NCBI GenBank assembly: GCA_004431415.1
Contig: QPMI01000491.1
Coordinates: forward strand, 1 to 64,000
DNA from: Cyanophora paradoxa
Lineage: Eukaryota; Glaucocystophyceae; Cyanophorales; Cyanophoraceae
Length of the DNA stretch: 64,000 nt
Reading direction: 5' to 3'
The notes beneath the pieces are model-generated. The model saw only the letters and a program-made list of their open reading frames with translations, was not told the origin of the DNA and did no database searches. Position 1 is the first letter of the stretch; the number at the start of each line of letters is the position of its first letter. The translations under genes were made by a program, and so were the position numbers. Below, piece after piece: positions 52,500 to 63,700 of this stretch.

Positions 52500-55400
52500 C
52501 CCCGCACCGCAGCTCGGCTCGCCGCCGCCGCCGGACCTGCCTGCGCAGGGCGGGCCGGCCGCTGGCCCGCCTGCGGCACTCCCCGGCTGGAGCCCAGGGC
52601 TCCACCTCCGTCCCGAGGTCCGAAAACGACCTCGCGCGGCCCCGCACCGCCACGCCACCCGCCGCCGCCGCCTGACCTGCTTGCGCGGGGCGGGCCGGCC
52701 GCTGGCTCGCACGCAGCGCTCCCCGGCTGGAGCCGCTGAGCCCAGGGCTCCGCCTCCGTCCCGAGGTCCGTCACGGCCTCGCGCGGCACCCGCGCCGCCG
52801 CTCGACCCGCCGCCGCCGCCTGACCTGCTTACGCAGGGCGGGCCGGCCGCTGGCTCGCCTGCCGCGCTCTCCGGCTGGAGCCTTGGTCTCCACCTCCGCC
52901 CCGAGGTCCGTCACGGCCTCGCGCGGCCCCGTGCCGCCGCTCGACCCGCCACCGTGGCACCGCCGCCTGACCTGCTTGCACAGGGCGGGCCGACCGCTGG
53001 CGCGCCTGCGACGCTCCCCGGCTGGAGCCCAGGGCTCCACCTCCGCCCCGAGGTCCGAAAACGACCTCGCACGGCCCCGCCCCCCGCGCCACCCGCCGCC
53101 GCCGCCTGACCTGCTTGCGCAGGGCGGGCCGACCGCTGGCTCGCCTGCGGCGCTCTCCGGCTGGAGCCCAGGGCTCCGCCTCCGCCCGAGGTCCGTCACG
53201 GCCTCGCGCGGCCCCCGCGCCGCCGCTCGACCCGCCGCCGCAGCCTGATCTGCTTGCGCAGGGCGGGCCGGCCGCTGGCTCGCCTGCCGCGCTCTCCGGC
53301 TGGAGCCCTTGGGCTCCACCTCCGCCCCGAGGCCCGTCACGGCCTCGCGCGGCCCCGCACCGCCGCTCAACCCGCCACCGTGGCACCGCCGCCTGTCCTG
53401 CTTGCGCAGGGCGGGCCGGCCGCTGGCTCGCCTGCGGCGCTCCCCGGCTGGAGCCCCGGGCCCCACCTCCGCCCCGAGGTCCGAAAACGACCTCGCGCGG
53501 CCCCACGCCCGCGCTCGACCCGCCGCCGCCGCATAACCTGCTTACGTAGGGCGGGCCGGCCGCTGGTGCGCATGCAGCGCTCCCCGGCTGGAGCCCAGGG
53601 CTCCACCTCCGCCCCGAGGTCCGTCACGGCCTCGCACGGCCCCGCGCCGCCGCTCGACCCGCCGCCGCCGCCTGACCTGCTTGCGCAGGGCGGGCCGGCC
53701 GCTGGCCCGCCTGCGGCGCTCTCCGGCTGGAGCCTTGGGCTTCACCTCCGCCCCGAGGTCCGTCACGGCCTCGCGCGGCCCCGCACCGCCGCTCGACTCG
53801 CCGCCGCCGCCGGACCTGCTTACGCAGGGCGGGCCGGCCGCTGGCTCGCATGCGACGCTCTCGGGCTGGAGCCCTTGGGGCCCCACCTCCGCCCCGAGGT
53901 CCGTCACGGCCTCGCGCGGCCCCGTGCCGCCGCGCGACCTGCCGCCGCCGCCTGACCTGCTTGCGCAGGGCGGGCCGACCGCTGGCTCGCCTGCGACATT
54001 CGCCGGTTGGAGCCCTTGGGCCCCACCTCCACCCGAGGTCTGAAGCGGCCTCGCGCGACCCCGCGCCGCCGCTCGACACACCGCTGCCGCCTGACCTGCT
54101 TGCGCAGGGCAGGCCGGCCGCTGGCTCGCCTGCCGCGCTCTCCGGCTGGAGCCCAGGGCTCCACCTCCGCCCCGAGGTCCGTCACGGCCTCGCGCGGCCC
54201 CGCGCTGCCGCTCGACCCGCCGCCGCCGCATAACCTGCTTGCGCAGGGCGGGCCGGCCGCTGGCTTGCATGCAGCCCTCCCCGGCCGGAGCCTTGGTCTC
54301 CACCGCCGCCCGAGGTCCGTCACGGCCTAGCGCGGCCCCGCGCCGCCGCTCGACCCTCCGCCGCCGCATAACCTGCTTGCGCAGGGCGGGCCGACCGCTG
54401 GCTCGCCTGCGGCGCTCCCCGGCTGGAGCCCAGGGCTCCGCCTCCGCCCCGAGGTACGTCACGGCTTCGCGAGGCCCCGCGCTGCCGCTCGACACGCCGC
54501 CGCCGCCTGACCTGCTTGCGCAGGGCGGGCCGGCCGCTGGCTCGCACGCAGCACTCCCCGGCTGGAGCCCAGGGCTCCACCTCCGCCCCGAGGTCCGTCA
54601 TGGCCTCGCGCGGCCCCGCGCTGCTGCTCGACCCGCCGCCACCACATAACCTGCTTGCGCAGGGCGGGCCGACCGCCGTCTCGCCTGCGGTACTCTCCGG
54701 CTGGGGCCCAGGGCCCCACCTACGCCCCGAGGTCTGTCACGGCCTCGTGCGTCCCCGCGCCGCCGCTCGACCCACCGCCGCCGCCTGACCTGCTTGCGCA
54801 GGGCGGGCCGGCCACTGGCTCGCCTGCCGCGCTCTCCGGCTGGGGCCCAGGGCTCCACTTCCGCCCCGAGGTCCATCACGGCCTCGCGCAGCCCCGCGCT
54901 GCCGCTCGACCCGCCGCCGCCGCATCACCTGCTGGCGCAGGGCGGGCTGGCCGCTGGCTCGCACGCAGCGCTCCCCGGCTGCGCCCAGGGCTCCACCTCC
55001 GCCCCGAGGTCCGTCTCGGCCTCGCGCGGCTTCGGGCTGCCGCTCAACCCACCGCCGCCGCATGACCTGCTGGCGCGGGGCTGGCCGGCCGCTGGCTCGC
55101 ATGCAGCGCTCCCCGGCTGGAGCCCAAGGCCCCACCTCCGCCCCGAGGTCCGAAAACGACCTCGCGCGGCCCCGCACCGCCGCGCCACCCGCCGCCGCCG
55201 CGTAACCTGCTTGCGCAGGGCGGGCCGGCCGCTGGCTCGCACACAGCGCTCCCCGGCTGGAGCCCAGGGCTCTACCTCCGCCCCGAGGTCCATCACGGCC
55301 TCGTGCGGCCCCGCACTGCCGCTCGACCAGCCGCCGCCGCAAAACCTGCTTGCGCAGGGCGGGCCGTCCGCTGGCTCGCATACAGCGCTCCCCGGCTGGA

Positions 55401-58290
55401 GCCCAGGGCCCCACTTCCGCCCCGAGGTCCGTCACGGCTTCGCGCGGCCCGCGCTGCTGCTCGACATGCCACTGCCGCCTGACCTGCTTGCGCAGGGCGG
55501 GCCGCTGGTGCGCATGCAGCGCTCCCCGGCTGGAGCCCAGGGCCACACTTCCGCCCCGAGGTCCGTCACGGCCTCGCGCGGCCCCGCGCTGCTGCTCGAC
55601 CCGCCGCCGCCCCAGAACCTGCCTGCGCAGGGCCGGCCGCTGGTGCGCATGCAGCGCTCCCCGGCTGGAGCCCAGGGCTCCACCACCGCCCCGAGGTCCG
55701 CCACGGCCTCGCGCTCCCCTGTGCTGCCGCTCGACATGCCGCCGCCGCATAACCTGCCTGCGCAGGGCGGGCCGGCCGCTGGCTCGTCCGCAGCGCCCCC
55801 CGGCTGGAGCTCAAGGCGTTACCACCGCCCAGAGGTCCGTCACGGCCTCGCCCGACCCCGCGCTGCCGCTCGACCCGCCGCCGCCGCATACCCTGCTTGC
55901 GCAGGGCGGGCCGGCCGCTGGCTCGTATGCAGCGCTTCACGGCTGGAGCCCAGGGCTCCACCTCCGCCCCGAGGTACGTCACGGCTTCGCGAGGCCCCGC
56001 GCTGCCGCTCGACACGCCGCCGCCGCCTGACCTGCTTGCGCAGGGCGGGCCGACCGCTGGCTCGCCTGCGACATTCGCCGGTTGGAGCCCTTGGGCCCCA
56101 CCTCCACCCCGAGGTCTGAAGCGGCCTCGCGCGACCCCCGCGCCGCCGCTCGACACACCGCTGCCGCCTGACCTGCTTGCGCAGGGCAGGCCGGCCGCTG
56201 GCTCGCCTGCCGCGCTCTCCGGCTGGAGCCCAGGGCTCCACCTCCGCCCCGAGGTCCATCACGGCCTCGCGCAGCCCCGCGCTGCTGCTCGACCCGCCGC
56301 CGCCGCATAACCTGCTTGCACAGGGCGGGCCGGCCTCTGGCTCGCATGCAGCGCTCCCCAACTGGAGTCCAGGGCTCCACCTCCGCCCCGAGGTCCGTCA
56401 CGGCCTAGCGCGGCCCCGCGCTGCCGCTCGACCCGCCGCCGCCGCATAACCTGCTTGCGCAGGGCGGGCCGGCCGCTGGCTCGCATGCAGCCCTCCCCGG
56501 CCGGAGCCTTGGTCTCCACCGCCGCCCCGAGGTCCGTCACGGCCTAGCGCGGCCCCGCGCTGCAGCTCGGCGTACCGCCACTGCCTGACCTGCCTGCGCA
56601 GGGCGGGCCGGCCGCTGGCTCGCCTGCCGCGCTCTCCGGCTGGAGCCCTTGGGCTCCACCTCCGCCCCGAGGTCCGTTCACGGCCTCATGCGGCCCTGCA
56701 CCACCACTCGACCGCCGCCGCCGCATAACCTGCTTGCGCAGGACGGGCCGGCCGCTGGCTCGCATACAGCGCTCCCCGGCTGGAGCCCAGGGCTCCACCT
56801 CCGCCCCGAGGTCCGAAAACGACCTCGCGCGGCCCCGCACCGCCGCGCCCCCGCCGCCGCCGCCTGACCTGCTTGCGCAGGGCGGGCCGACCGCTGGCTC
56901 GCCTGCGGCGCTCTCCGGCTGGAGCCCAGGGCCCCGCCCCCGCCCCGAGGTCCGTCACGGCCTTGCGCGGCCCCCGCGCCGCTGCTCGACCCGCCGCCGC
57001 CGCCTGACCTGCTTGCGCAGGGCGGGCCGGCCGCTGGCTCGCATGCCGCGCTCTCCAGCTGGAGCCCAGGGCTCCACCGCTACCCCGAGGTCCGTCACGG
57101 CCTCGCGCGGCCCGCGCTGCAGCTCGGCGTACCGCCACTGCCTGACCCGCTGGCGCAGGGCGGGCCGGCCGCTGGCTCGTCCGCCGCGCTCTCCGGCTGG
57201 AGCCCAAGGCTCCACCGCCGCCCGAAGCCCTTGACGGCCTCGCACGGCCCCACTCCACCACCCGGCTTGCCGCCGCCGCCTGACCTACGGGTGCAGGGCG
57301 GGCCGGCCGCTGGCCCGCCCACCGCGCTCCTGCTGGAGCTCAAGGCTCCGCCACCTCCCCGAGGTCTGCAGCGACCTCGCGCGGCCCGGCGCCGCCGCCC
57401 AGCTCGCTGCCTCCGCCTGATTGGCTGGCACAGGGCGGGCCAGCCCCTAGCCCGCCCGCGGCCGTCGGACGCTTCCTGGCTGGAGCTCAAGGCTCCGCCA
57501 CCGCCCCCAGGGCGGGCCGGCTGGTGGACCGCGCGCAGCGCCTCCTGCGGTAGCTAAAAGCTCCGCCGCCGCCCGAAGGTCCGTAGCGGCCTTGCGCGGC
57601 CCCGCGCGGCCGCTCGACCCGCTACCGCCGTCGGACCTACTCGCGAAGGGGCAGGCCGGTCGCTGGCTCGCCAGCAGCGCTCTCCTGCTGGAGCTCAAGC
57701 CTCCACCACCGCCCGAGGTCTGCAGCGACCTCGCACGGCCCCGCACTGCCGCTCGGCTCGCCGCCGCCGCCTCGCCTGCTTGCGCAGGGCGGGCCGGCCT
57801 CTGGCTCGCCCGCGTCGCCCCCTGCTGGAGCTCAAGGCTCCTTCGCGGCCCCGAGGTCCGTCACGACCTCGCGCGGCCCCGCGCCGCCGCTCGACCCGCC
57901 GCCTCCGCCCGACCTGCTGGCGCAGGGCGGGCCGGCCCCTGGCTCGCCAGCCGCGCTCTCCTGCTGGAGCTCATGGCCCCATCACCGCCCCGGGGTCCGT
58001 CACGGCCTCGCGCGGCCCCGCGCTGCCGCCGCCTCGCCTGCTGGCGCAGGGTGGGCTGACCGCTGGCTCGCCCACGGTGCTGTCCCACGGGCGCTCCAGG
58101 CCCTGAGGCCCCGCGACTGCTCCCGCGGTCTTATGCGGCCCCACGCCTCCGCGCGGCGCGCTTCCGCCGCCTAACCTGCTTGCACAGGGCAGGACGGTGG
58201 TGGGCTCACTTTCGGTGCTCACCGGCTGGGATGGTTTTAGATTCCGCCGCGGCCCCGAGGTCCGTAACGGCCTCGCGCGACTTCACGCCG
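52500..58290. repeat. ~141-bp GC-rich satellite, about 40 units
   Basis: The consensus runs GGGCGGGCCGGCCGCTGGCT, then CGGCTGGAGCCCAGGGCTCC, then ACCTCCGCCCCGAGGTCCGT, CACGGCCTCGCGCGGCCCCG and CCGCCGCCGCCTGACCTGCT TGCGCA. Measured spacings are 139 and 141 bp (53,688, 53,827, 53,968). 141 bp is 47 codons, so several frames stay open across consecutive units. Toward the right (after about 57,250) the units become more divergent. A block of about 240 bp with private variants is shared by 53,940-54,200 and 56,010-56,270. Confidence 0.92.
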
Positions 58291-58710
58291 ACGCGCAGTG
58301 CGACCGCCTTGCCCGCCCTCCACCCGTAGCGCGCCCCTGGCCCGCACCGCCCAGCATGACTTGTCGGCGGCGGGGATCTGGCGGCGCAACTATCAAGCGC
58401 CGCCCCGGTTCGTCGACTGTCCCATAGGGGTACGACGAGAACCCCCCAGCCTTCTGTGCCGGCTCGTTCCCTCGGGCTTCTTGGCCCGCCCCGGCCCCAT
58501 GTTGTTGTCCGAATTCACGCTCTCTGCCCGTCCCTCCTACAGCGCAGTGCGCTGGGGGATAGGGGCTCAGCGTCCGAGACACGTTGGGGTGGCGGGGGAG
58601 GAGGAAAGAGAGGGGGGGGGGGGCAGGAGGAGGGTGGATCAACCCTCGCCCTCTTGATCACTTTTGTCCTTATGTATGCTATTCTGGCTGGCTGTGACCT
58701 GACTCTTGTT

Positions 58711-59266
58711 TGGTAGGGGGTACTGCATTCGTGCTGCGTTCGCTACGCTCACCCCCGCGGCCTCCGGCGGCGGTACCCGGCTTCGGATCCCCGAACCCGG
58801 AAGAAACCGCGTACCCCTCCCCGGGGTACGCCGTTCACCCCAACCGGCCCCACAAGGCGCGGCCCGAGGCCGAACGCGTACCCCGGAGAGGGGTACGGCG
58901 TCAGAGCGGCCCCGATCAAGTGTACCCCCGAGCGGGGTACCCCGATCGGCCCGCGACGGCCCGAGCGGAGTACCCCGAGCGGGGTACACCGTCTCGACCC
59001 GCAACGGCCCTCCCGGGGTACAGGCGCCTAGCACGCTTACCCCGGAGAGTTCTTGTTCCGGAACTCGCAAGGGCGAGGCCGGAATGGCATACGGCGATCC
59101 GCCCTGGTCGATCGCCAACGTATTATGATACGTGGTTCCCGGGAAAGCAGCCTTGAGCTGCCGTACCTCAGGGCCCAACCCGATGCGCTATCCCGTGCAT
59201 CTAGCTAAGTAGTGTCAGGCGTAAGATAGCTAGGTCTTCTGCATTCGAATGAAGCGAGGCGTAAAT
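58711..59266. repeat. 556-bp direct repeat, copy A (unit 1 tail)
   Basis: Starts TGGTAGGGGGTACTGCATTC and ends GCGAGGCGTAAAT. It matches 60,231-60,790 except for one A/G change and several missing single bases in C runs. It is rich in GTACCCC...GGGGTAC inverted words. Confidence 0.93.
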
Positions 59267-59582
59267 CGGGATTTGCGCTCTCAATGCGTAAATCGAGTTT
59301 TGCGCCGACGGAATGCGAACAAAGAAGACCGTAGCCGAGCGCCAGGCACGAAAGAGCTGAGCGACTCGCTAGCCGCGGAAGCGGCGCGAGGCGAGCACGG
59401 GATTAGCAGCAGGCTGCTGCGAGCGCCCCGCAAGGGACTAGCTGAGCTAGCCGTTGGGCCGAGCCGGCGGGCTTGAAGCCGCCGAGCTCCGGGGGGTACG
59501 CTGATTCGGGGTTTCCCTTCACGCCCAGCTTCGCTCGCGGCCGCCCCAGGCCACGAAGCGACCAGCGGCGAAGCGAAATCGC
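59266..59582. repeat. 317-bp direct repeat, copy 2 (unit 2 head)
   Basis: Follows copy A directly and is the same as 49,649-49,965. After 59,582 the two units diverge: unit 1 runs into the tandem arrays, unit 2 into a 650-bp unique core that again contains a GTATTATAATACGTGGTTCC word related to one in the 556-bp repeat. Confidence 0.95.
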
Positions 59583-60230
59583 TCCCGCCCACCTCCCCGC
59601 GATTTTTCCTTCCGGGGCGCCGAACCTCGCCACCCAGCGAGCCCCGGCGCCGCGAAAAGTTCGCGCAAAAAGGCAATGCATACGGCGACCAGCGCCAGCG
59701 TTCGCCGAGGGTATTATAATACGTGGTTCCTTGCCGTCTCCTGTGCACACGGTTCCGGATGTTACTCCCGCTCGGTGCCGGCCACCAGCGCGGACGTGGT
59801 CGTGCACAGCTGATCCGTGGTAATTTACAATGGTTCCGTCGAAGATTCGGGCACGAACCGCGCAGACTCGGTGTACCGGTCGTCATTCGTGTTTCCACGC
59901 GCGTCCGCTGGGCCCACTTGTGCCGGGCCGGGGTCCAGCGCGCCCCCAAGAAACAGTCGCGCGGCTTCGTGGAGAATCTCGAGTTTTCCCCGCTGGGTTT
60001 TACCCTGTTTTCCTCTGGACCCGTGGGTGCCGAGCCGGGGTCCAGCGCGCATGACCGTTACGCGGTTTTCCCGCGGTAACTTGCTGGTTTTCGAGTCTGC
60101 CGCCCCGGCGCGGGGGGAGACTTCGCGCATGATTCGGAGTCCTGTTGGTTTTTGATGAGCCTCGGTTGTCGTACGTTGTACGACTCCTTGGTCTCATGGT
60201 CGTCTGCGGACGACGGGCACGCTACGCGTG

Positions 60231-60790
60231 TGGTAGGGGGTACTGCATTCGTGCTGCGTTCGCTACGCTCACCCCCGCGGCCTCCGGCGGCGGTACCCGG
60301 CTTCGGATCCCCGAACCCGGAAGAAACCGCGTACCCCTCCCCGGGGTACGCCGTTCGCCCCAACCGGCCCCACAAGGCGCGGCCCGAGGCCGAACGCGTA
60401 CCCCGGAGAGGGGTACGGCGTCAGAGCGGCCCCGATCAAGTGTACCCCCGAGCGGGGTACCCCGATCGGCCCCGCGACGGCCCCGAGCGGAGTACCCCCG
60501 AGCGGGGTACACCGTCTCGACCCGCAACGGCCCTCCCCGGGGTACAGGCGCCTAGCACGCTTACCCCGGAGAGTTCTTGTTCCGGAACTCGCAAGGGCGA
60601 GGCCGGAATGGCATACGGCGATCCGCCCTGGTCGATCGCCAACGTATTATGATACGTGGTTCCCGGGAAAGCAGCCTTGAGCTGCCGTACCTCAGGGCCC
60701 AACCCGATGCGCTATCCCGTGCATCTAGCTAAGTAGTGTCAGGCGTAAGATAGCTAGGTCTTCTGCATTCGAATGAAGCGAGGCGTAAAT
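60231..60790. repeat. 560-bp direct repeat, copy B (unit 2 tail)
   Basis: Second copy of the 58,711-59,266 sequence. It ends at the junction with the host exon, which resumes with GGGAGCCGCGATCGGG at 60,791. Confidence 0.93.
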
Positions 60791-63700
60791 GGGAGCCGCG
60801 ATCGGGCTTGGGAATGTCCATAGAGGATTGCTCCATCCGTTTCCGCCTAGGAAAATCTGATTCTTCATCAGTAGACGCAAACGTTCGTGGGGATTGCTGT
60901 TTCAGTTGTAATTATGCTCACATTTTTGTTCATACGGACGGCGAGAACGTTGATCTTATAAGGGGATCCTGGATTGAGGTCTTCGATCCGAACACTGAAC
61001 ATATTCTGCATTTCGCTTGTCCGGGACGACCCTGCAAGGAAGGTGCCTGGGTTTGTCGTGAAATTGCCCTCAATCTTTCGGCAGTGTCCGCGGTTCAGGG
61101 AGGTGTCCCAGACCAAGATGAGCTTCATGCCCTCGCAGACCGACGGATCCACGGTCATGTTGTTGGCGGTACGGGTGCCGTTAGCGGTTCGAGCGAGCGA
61201 GGCAACGGTCAGTTTGTTTGCTTGGCTGTAGACGGCATCGGTGACAAGGACTGGAGACCCGGGGATGTACTGGATCCACTGCTTGAGCACTTTCTTGAGG
61301 TCTTGGGGATCGAGAGCGCTGATAGTGGCCATGTAGCCCACGACGTCGACGTCGAGCATGGAGAATGCGGGGAAGAGCCAGCCGACCTCTAGGAAGTAGG
61401 AAGACCTGCTCAGGAACGTTTAACCGCCCGGGAGGGCGAACCCTAAATCAAAGCAGTTGCGACTCTGTGTCGACACGCACACGCGAAGGGCTTTGACCGA
61501 GAAGTAAGGCACCAGGCCCTTGAACGACTCTTCGGGCGGACTGAGGGCGTTGATCGTGCTGAAAGCGGTTTGAATCTTGCTAAGGGGGCTGGTCTGCTTC
61601 ATTTGTTCCACAGCATCGGCGACGCTGCCCGCTGTAGTCTTCAGAGAGCGGGCGCCAGTGTTGGAGCTTGCAGCGTTGACGATCCTCTCGTCGATCTCGA
61701 GCAGGTTCCGACGGACGACGAGGGCAGCGCCGTTGTAGCCAGAGGCCTCGTTCGTCGCGTTCGGAGGACACTTGGTCTGGACGACTGACGCGAAGTCAGA
61801 CGCGCCCCTCGGCACGGCGCATCACCGGGCAAATGGCGCACGAACGACCTTGACGAGCGGGTTCGGGAACGGCTCGCCAAAGATTTTCGTGTTCGCATCC
61901 CAGTATTGGCCAGCCTAAACAGAATCAAAAGGAGTAAGAGAAGAGGAGCCACGGCTGGGTTCGGCTACCAGTCGATATGAAAGGCTTAATCCCGCGGGCA
62001 ACTTGATCATCGTATCGAGAACCAGGTTAGCGCCAACGTATGGAACGACTGCGATTGCAAAACTCATGAGGACATTTTCCCGAATTCAATTAGCCACGCA
62101 CATGATAGCCAGAGCTGGAAGGCTCCCGGGCATCCGGCGGCACTTCCGACCTGACCGCCGCGAGCGGTTGTTTAAATTAGAGAAGCCTAATTATGTAAGC
62201 TTAAGGCCGTTGAGCCTGGCATGGGAACCGGTGAGTAGGTGGCGCCGATCTTGATGGGGAATTGCATTACAAAGTTGAGGAAAGAGACGCTGCGTGCATT
62301 GTAACATTGTTTGAGCAGTGGAGATATCAGTATGACGATATTGAGCTGGCGCCTCACCCCATAGCACCCATATCCAGGCCGATCTAAGCGGAGATTTCGT
62401 CAAACAGGCACAAGGATTTCGAAGGCATGCAAATGGGAAAACCTCGGGAATGAGAGAAATGTAGCCATCGATGACTGGAAAAGGAGCATCATGTACGGGT
62501 CGGACAAAAATGCATATTTAAGAGAGAATGCAGCTGCGCGTGTGCGCACAGACATCCGTCGGAGGATCCGGCTTTTTGGCCTCGAAGACAGGCTGCTTTT
62601 GATCCATCCATCCGAAGAGCGGGGCCAGCTGCTTTGCCTTGCCGTCGTAAGCTAAGCCGACCTCCACGCCAGCGTCCACGTTGACGCCGAACACAGGGTT
62701 CCAGTTCAGCGTGAGATCGATGCAGGCTATGATCGTGCCTTTCAACTGCGGCCGCAAGAGTCATGATCAGACTCACCAAAGTTTGAAAAATGGGCGTGGG
62801 CGCGAGATAGAAAAGTAAGGTGGGCGCAAGGACATGGCGCACGTAGGGCGTAAGGTTGACGAAGACGGGCCCGTAGACAAAGAATTGGATGGAGTGCTCA
62901 GCTTTTGGAAGGTCTTGGGAGACGCAGGCCTCAATCGTGACAGAAAGCTTGAGCTTAAACCAGAACTTGACTTTCAGGCCCGTGTAGTCTGACCGATTGT
63001 GAACGAACCAGAAAATGCGAGGCGTAGGGGGATATACGTACATGAGAATGAAATCCAGTTGAGCTTGTAGTCTTTTACCTTCAGCTCAAACTTGTATCCC
63101 TGCGGCCAAGAGATTCAGGTGGGAATCAAAAAGGGAAGCGGTGTGCGCCGCCAAAACGAACCGATCCGATCCAAACGTAGATCTTCGCAAGAAAAACAAT
63201 TGCAACTCTGTTAATTAGGAAAGTTTTGCAGAAAATTCAGATAAACTTTAAACCTCTTCTGGGTCAAGTTCCAGCACGCCCCACAAACCGCCGGAAACGC
63301 CCACTCCAGTCTTGTCTTTCTTCTTGTCCGACTTGCTTCCAATATCGCTTTTGCCAGTCTGTGCATGCGCACCTCAGAGCGCGCATTTAAATTTATTGCG
63401 TGTTCTGCGCGATTGGCGGTCGCACGGAAACTGAAAAATCTGTATCCGACGTTAGATCGAACGGCTATGGTTCACTAATGAAATTCACTAATGAAAAGGC
63501 TTCCATTAAGCTCACCGAGTTTGAAGACAGGGAGCTTCATAAACTGTCCAGATCGTGTTAGCATACGTGAGATCAAGAACCACAGACCTGGCGCGCGCCG
63601 CGCACCTGGCGCATGAAGAAATCATCTGCAAGTTTTTCGAAAAGGCGGCGTCGATGACTTAAAACGAATTCGAAGCACACTGGTAACGAACCGTAATTGA

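Larger units (their letters stand above)
49649..60790. mobile_element. 11.1-kb insertion splitting a coding exon (two tandem units)
   Basis: The minus-strand exon reads ...WTFPSPIAAP up to 60,791 and TDVKFVSILPD from 49,648; the two flanks meet in frame when the insertion is left out. The insertion consists of unit 1 (49,649-59,266) and unit 2 (59,267-60,790). Both begin CGGGATTTGCGC and both end GCGAGGCGTAAAT. No target-site duplication longer than 1 bp is seen, and there are no long terminal inverted repeats. No transposase or polymerase is recognisable inside. The class is therefore unknown. Confidence 0.7.

Noticed and set aside
52500-58290. Several long open frames on both strands (Ala/Arg/Pro-rich)
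   Set aside because: They follow from a GC-rich repeat whose period is a multiple of three. No start context, composition or domain supports a protein.
58711-60790. LTR retrotransposon with 556-bp LTRs
   Set aside because: The ends are not TG...CA, there is no primer-binding site, polypurine tract or TSD, and the internal 964 bp encodes nothing. Tandem units with shared ends explain the repeats better.
60847-60882. A 36-nt intron starting GTTTGCG
   Set aside because: Its phase does not fit the downstream FN3 frame. The GTATGA donor at 60,935 (89 nt) does.
62746-62776. A 31-nt ultra-short GT...AG intron
   Set aside because: A donor at 62,842 gives a 97-nt intron, joins a better protein sequence (FVNLTPY to the GTIIACIDL strand) and fits the 60-100 nt introns seen elsewhere in the gene.
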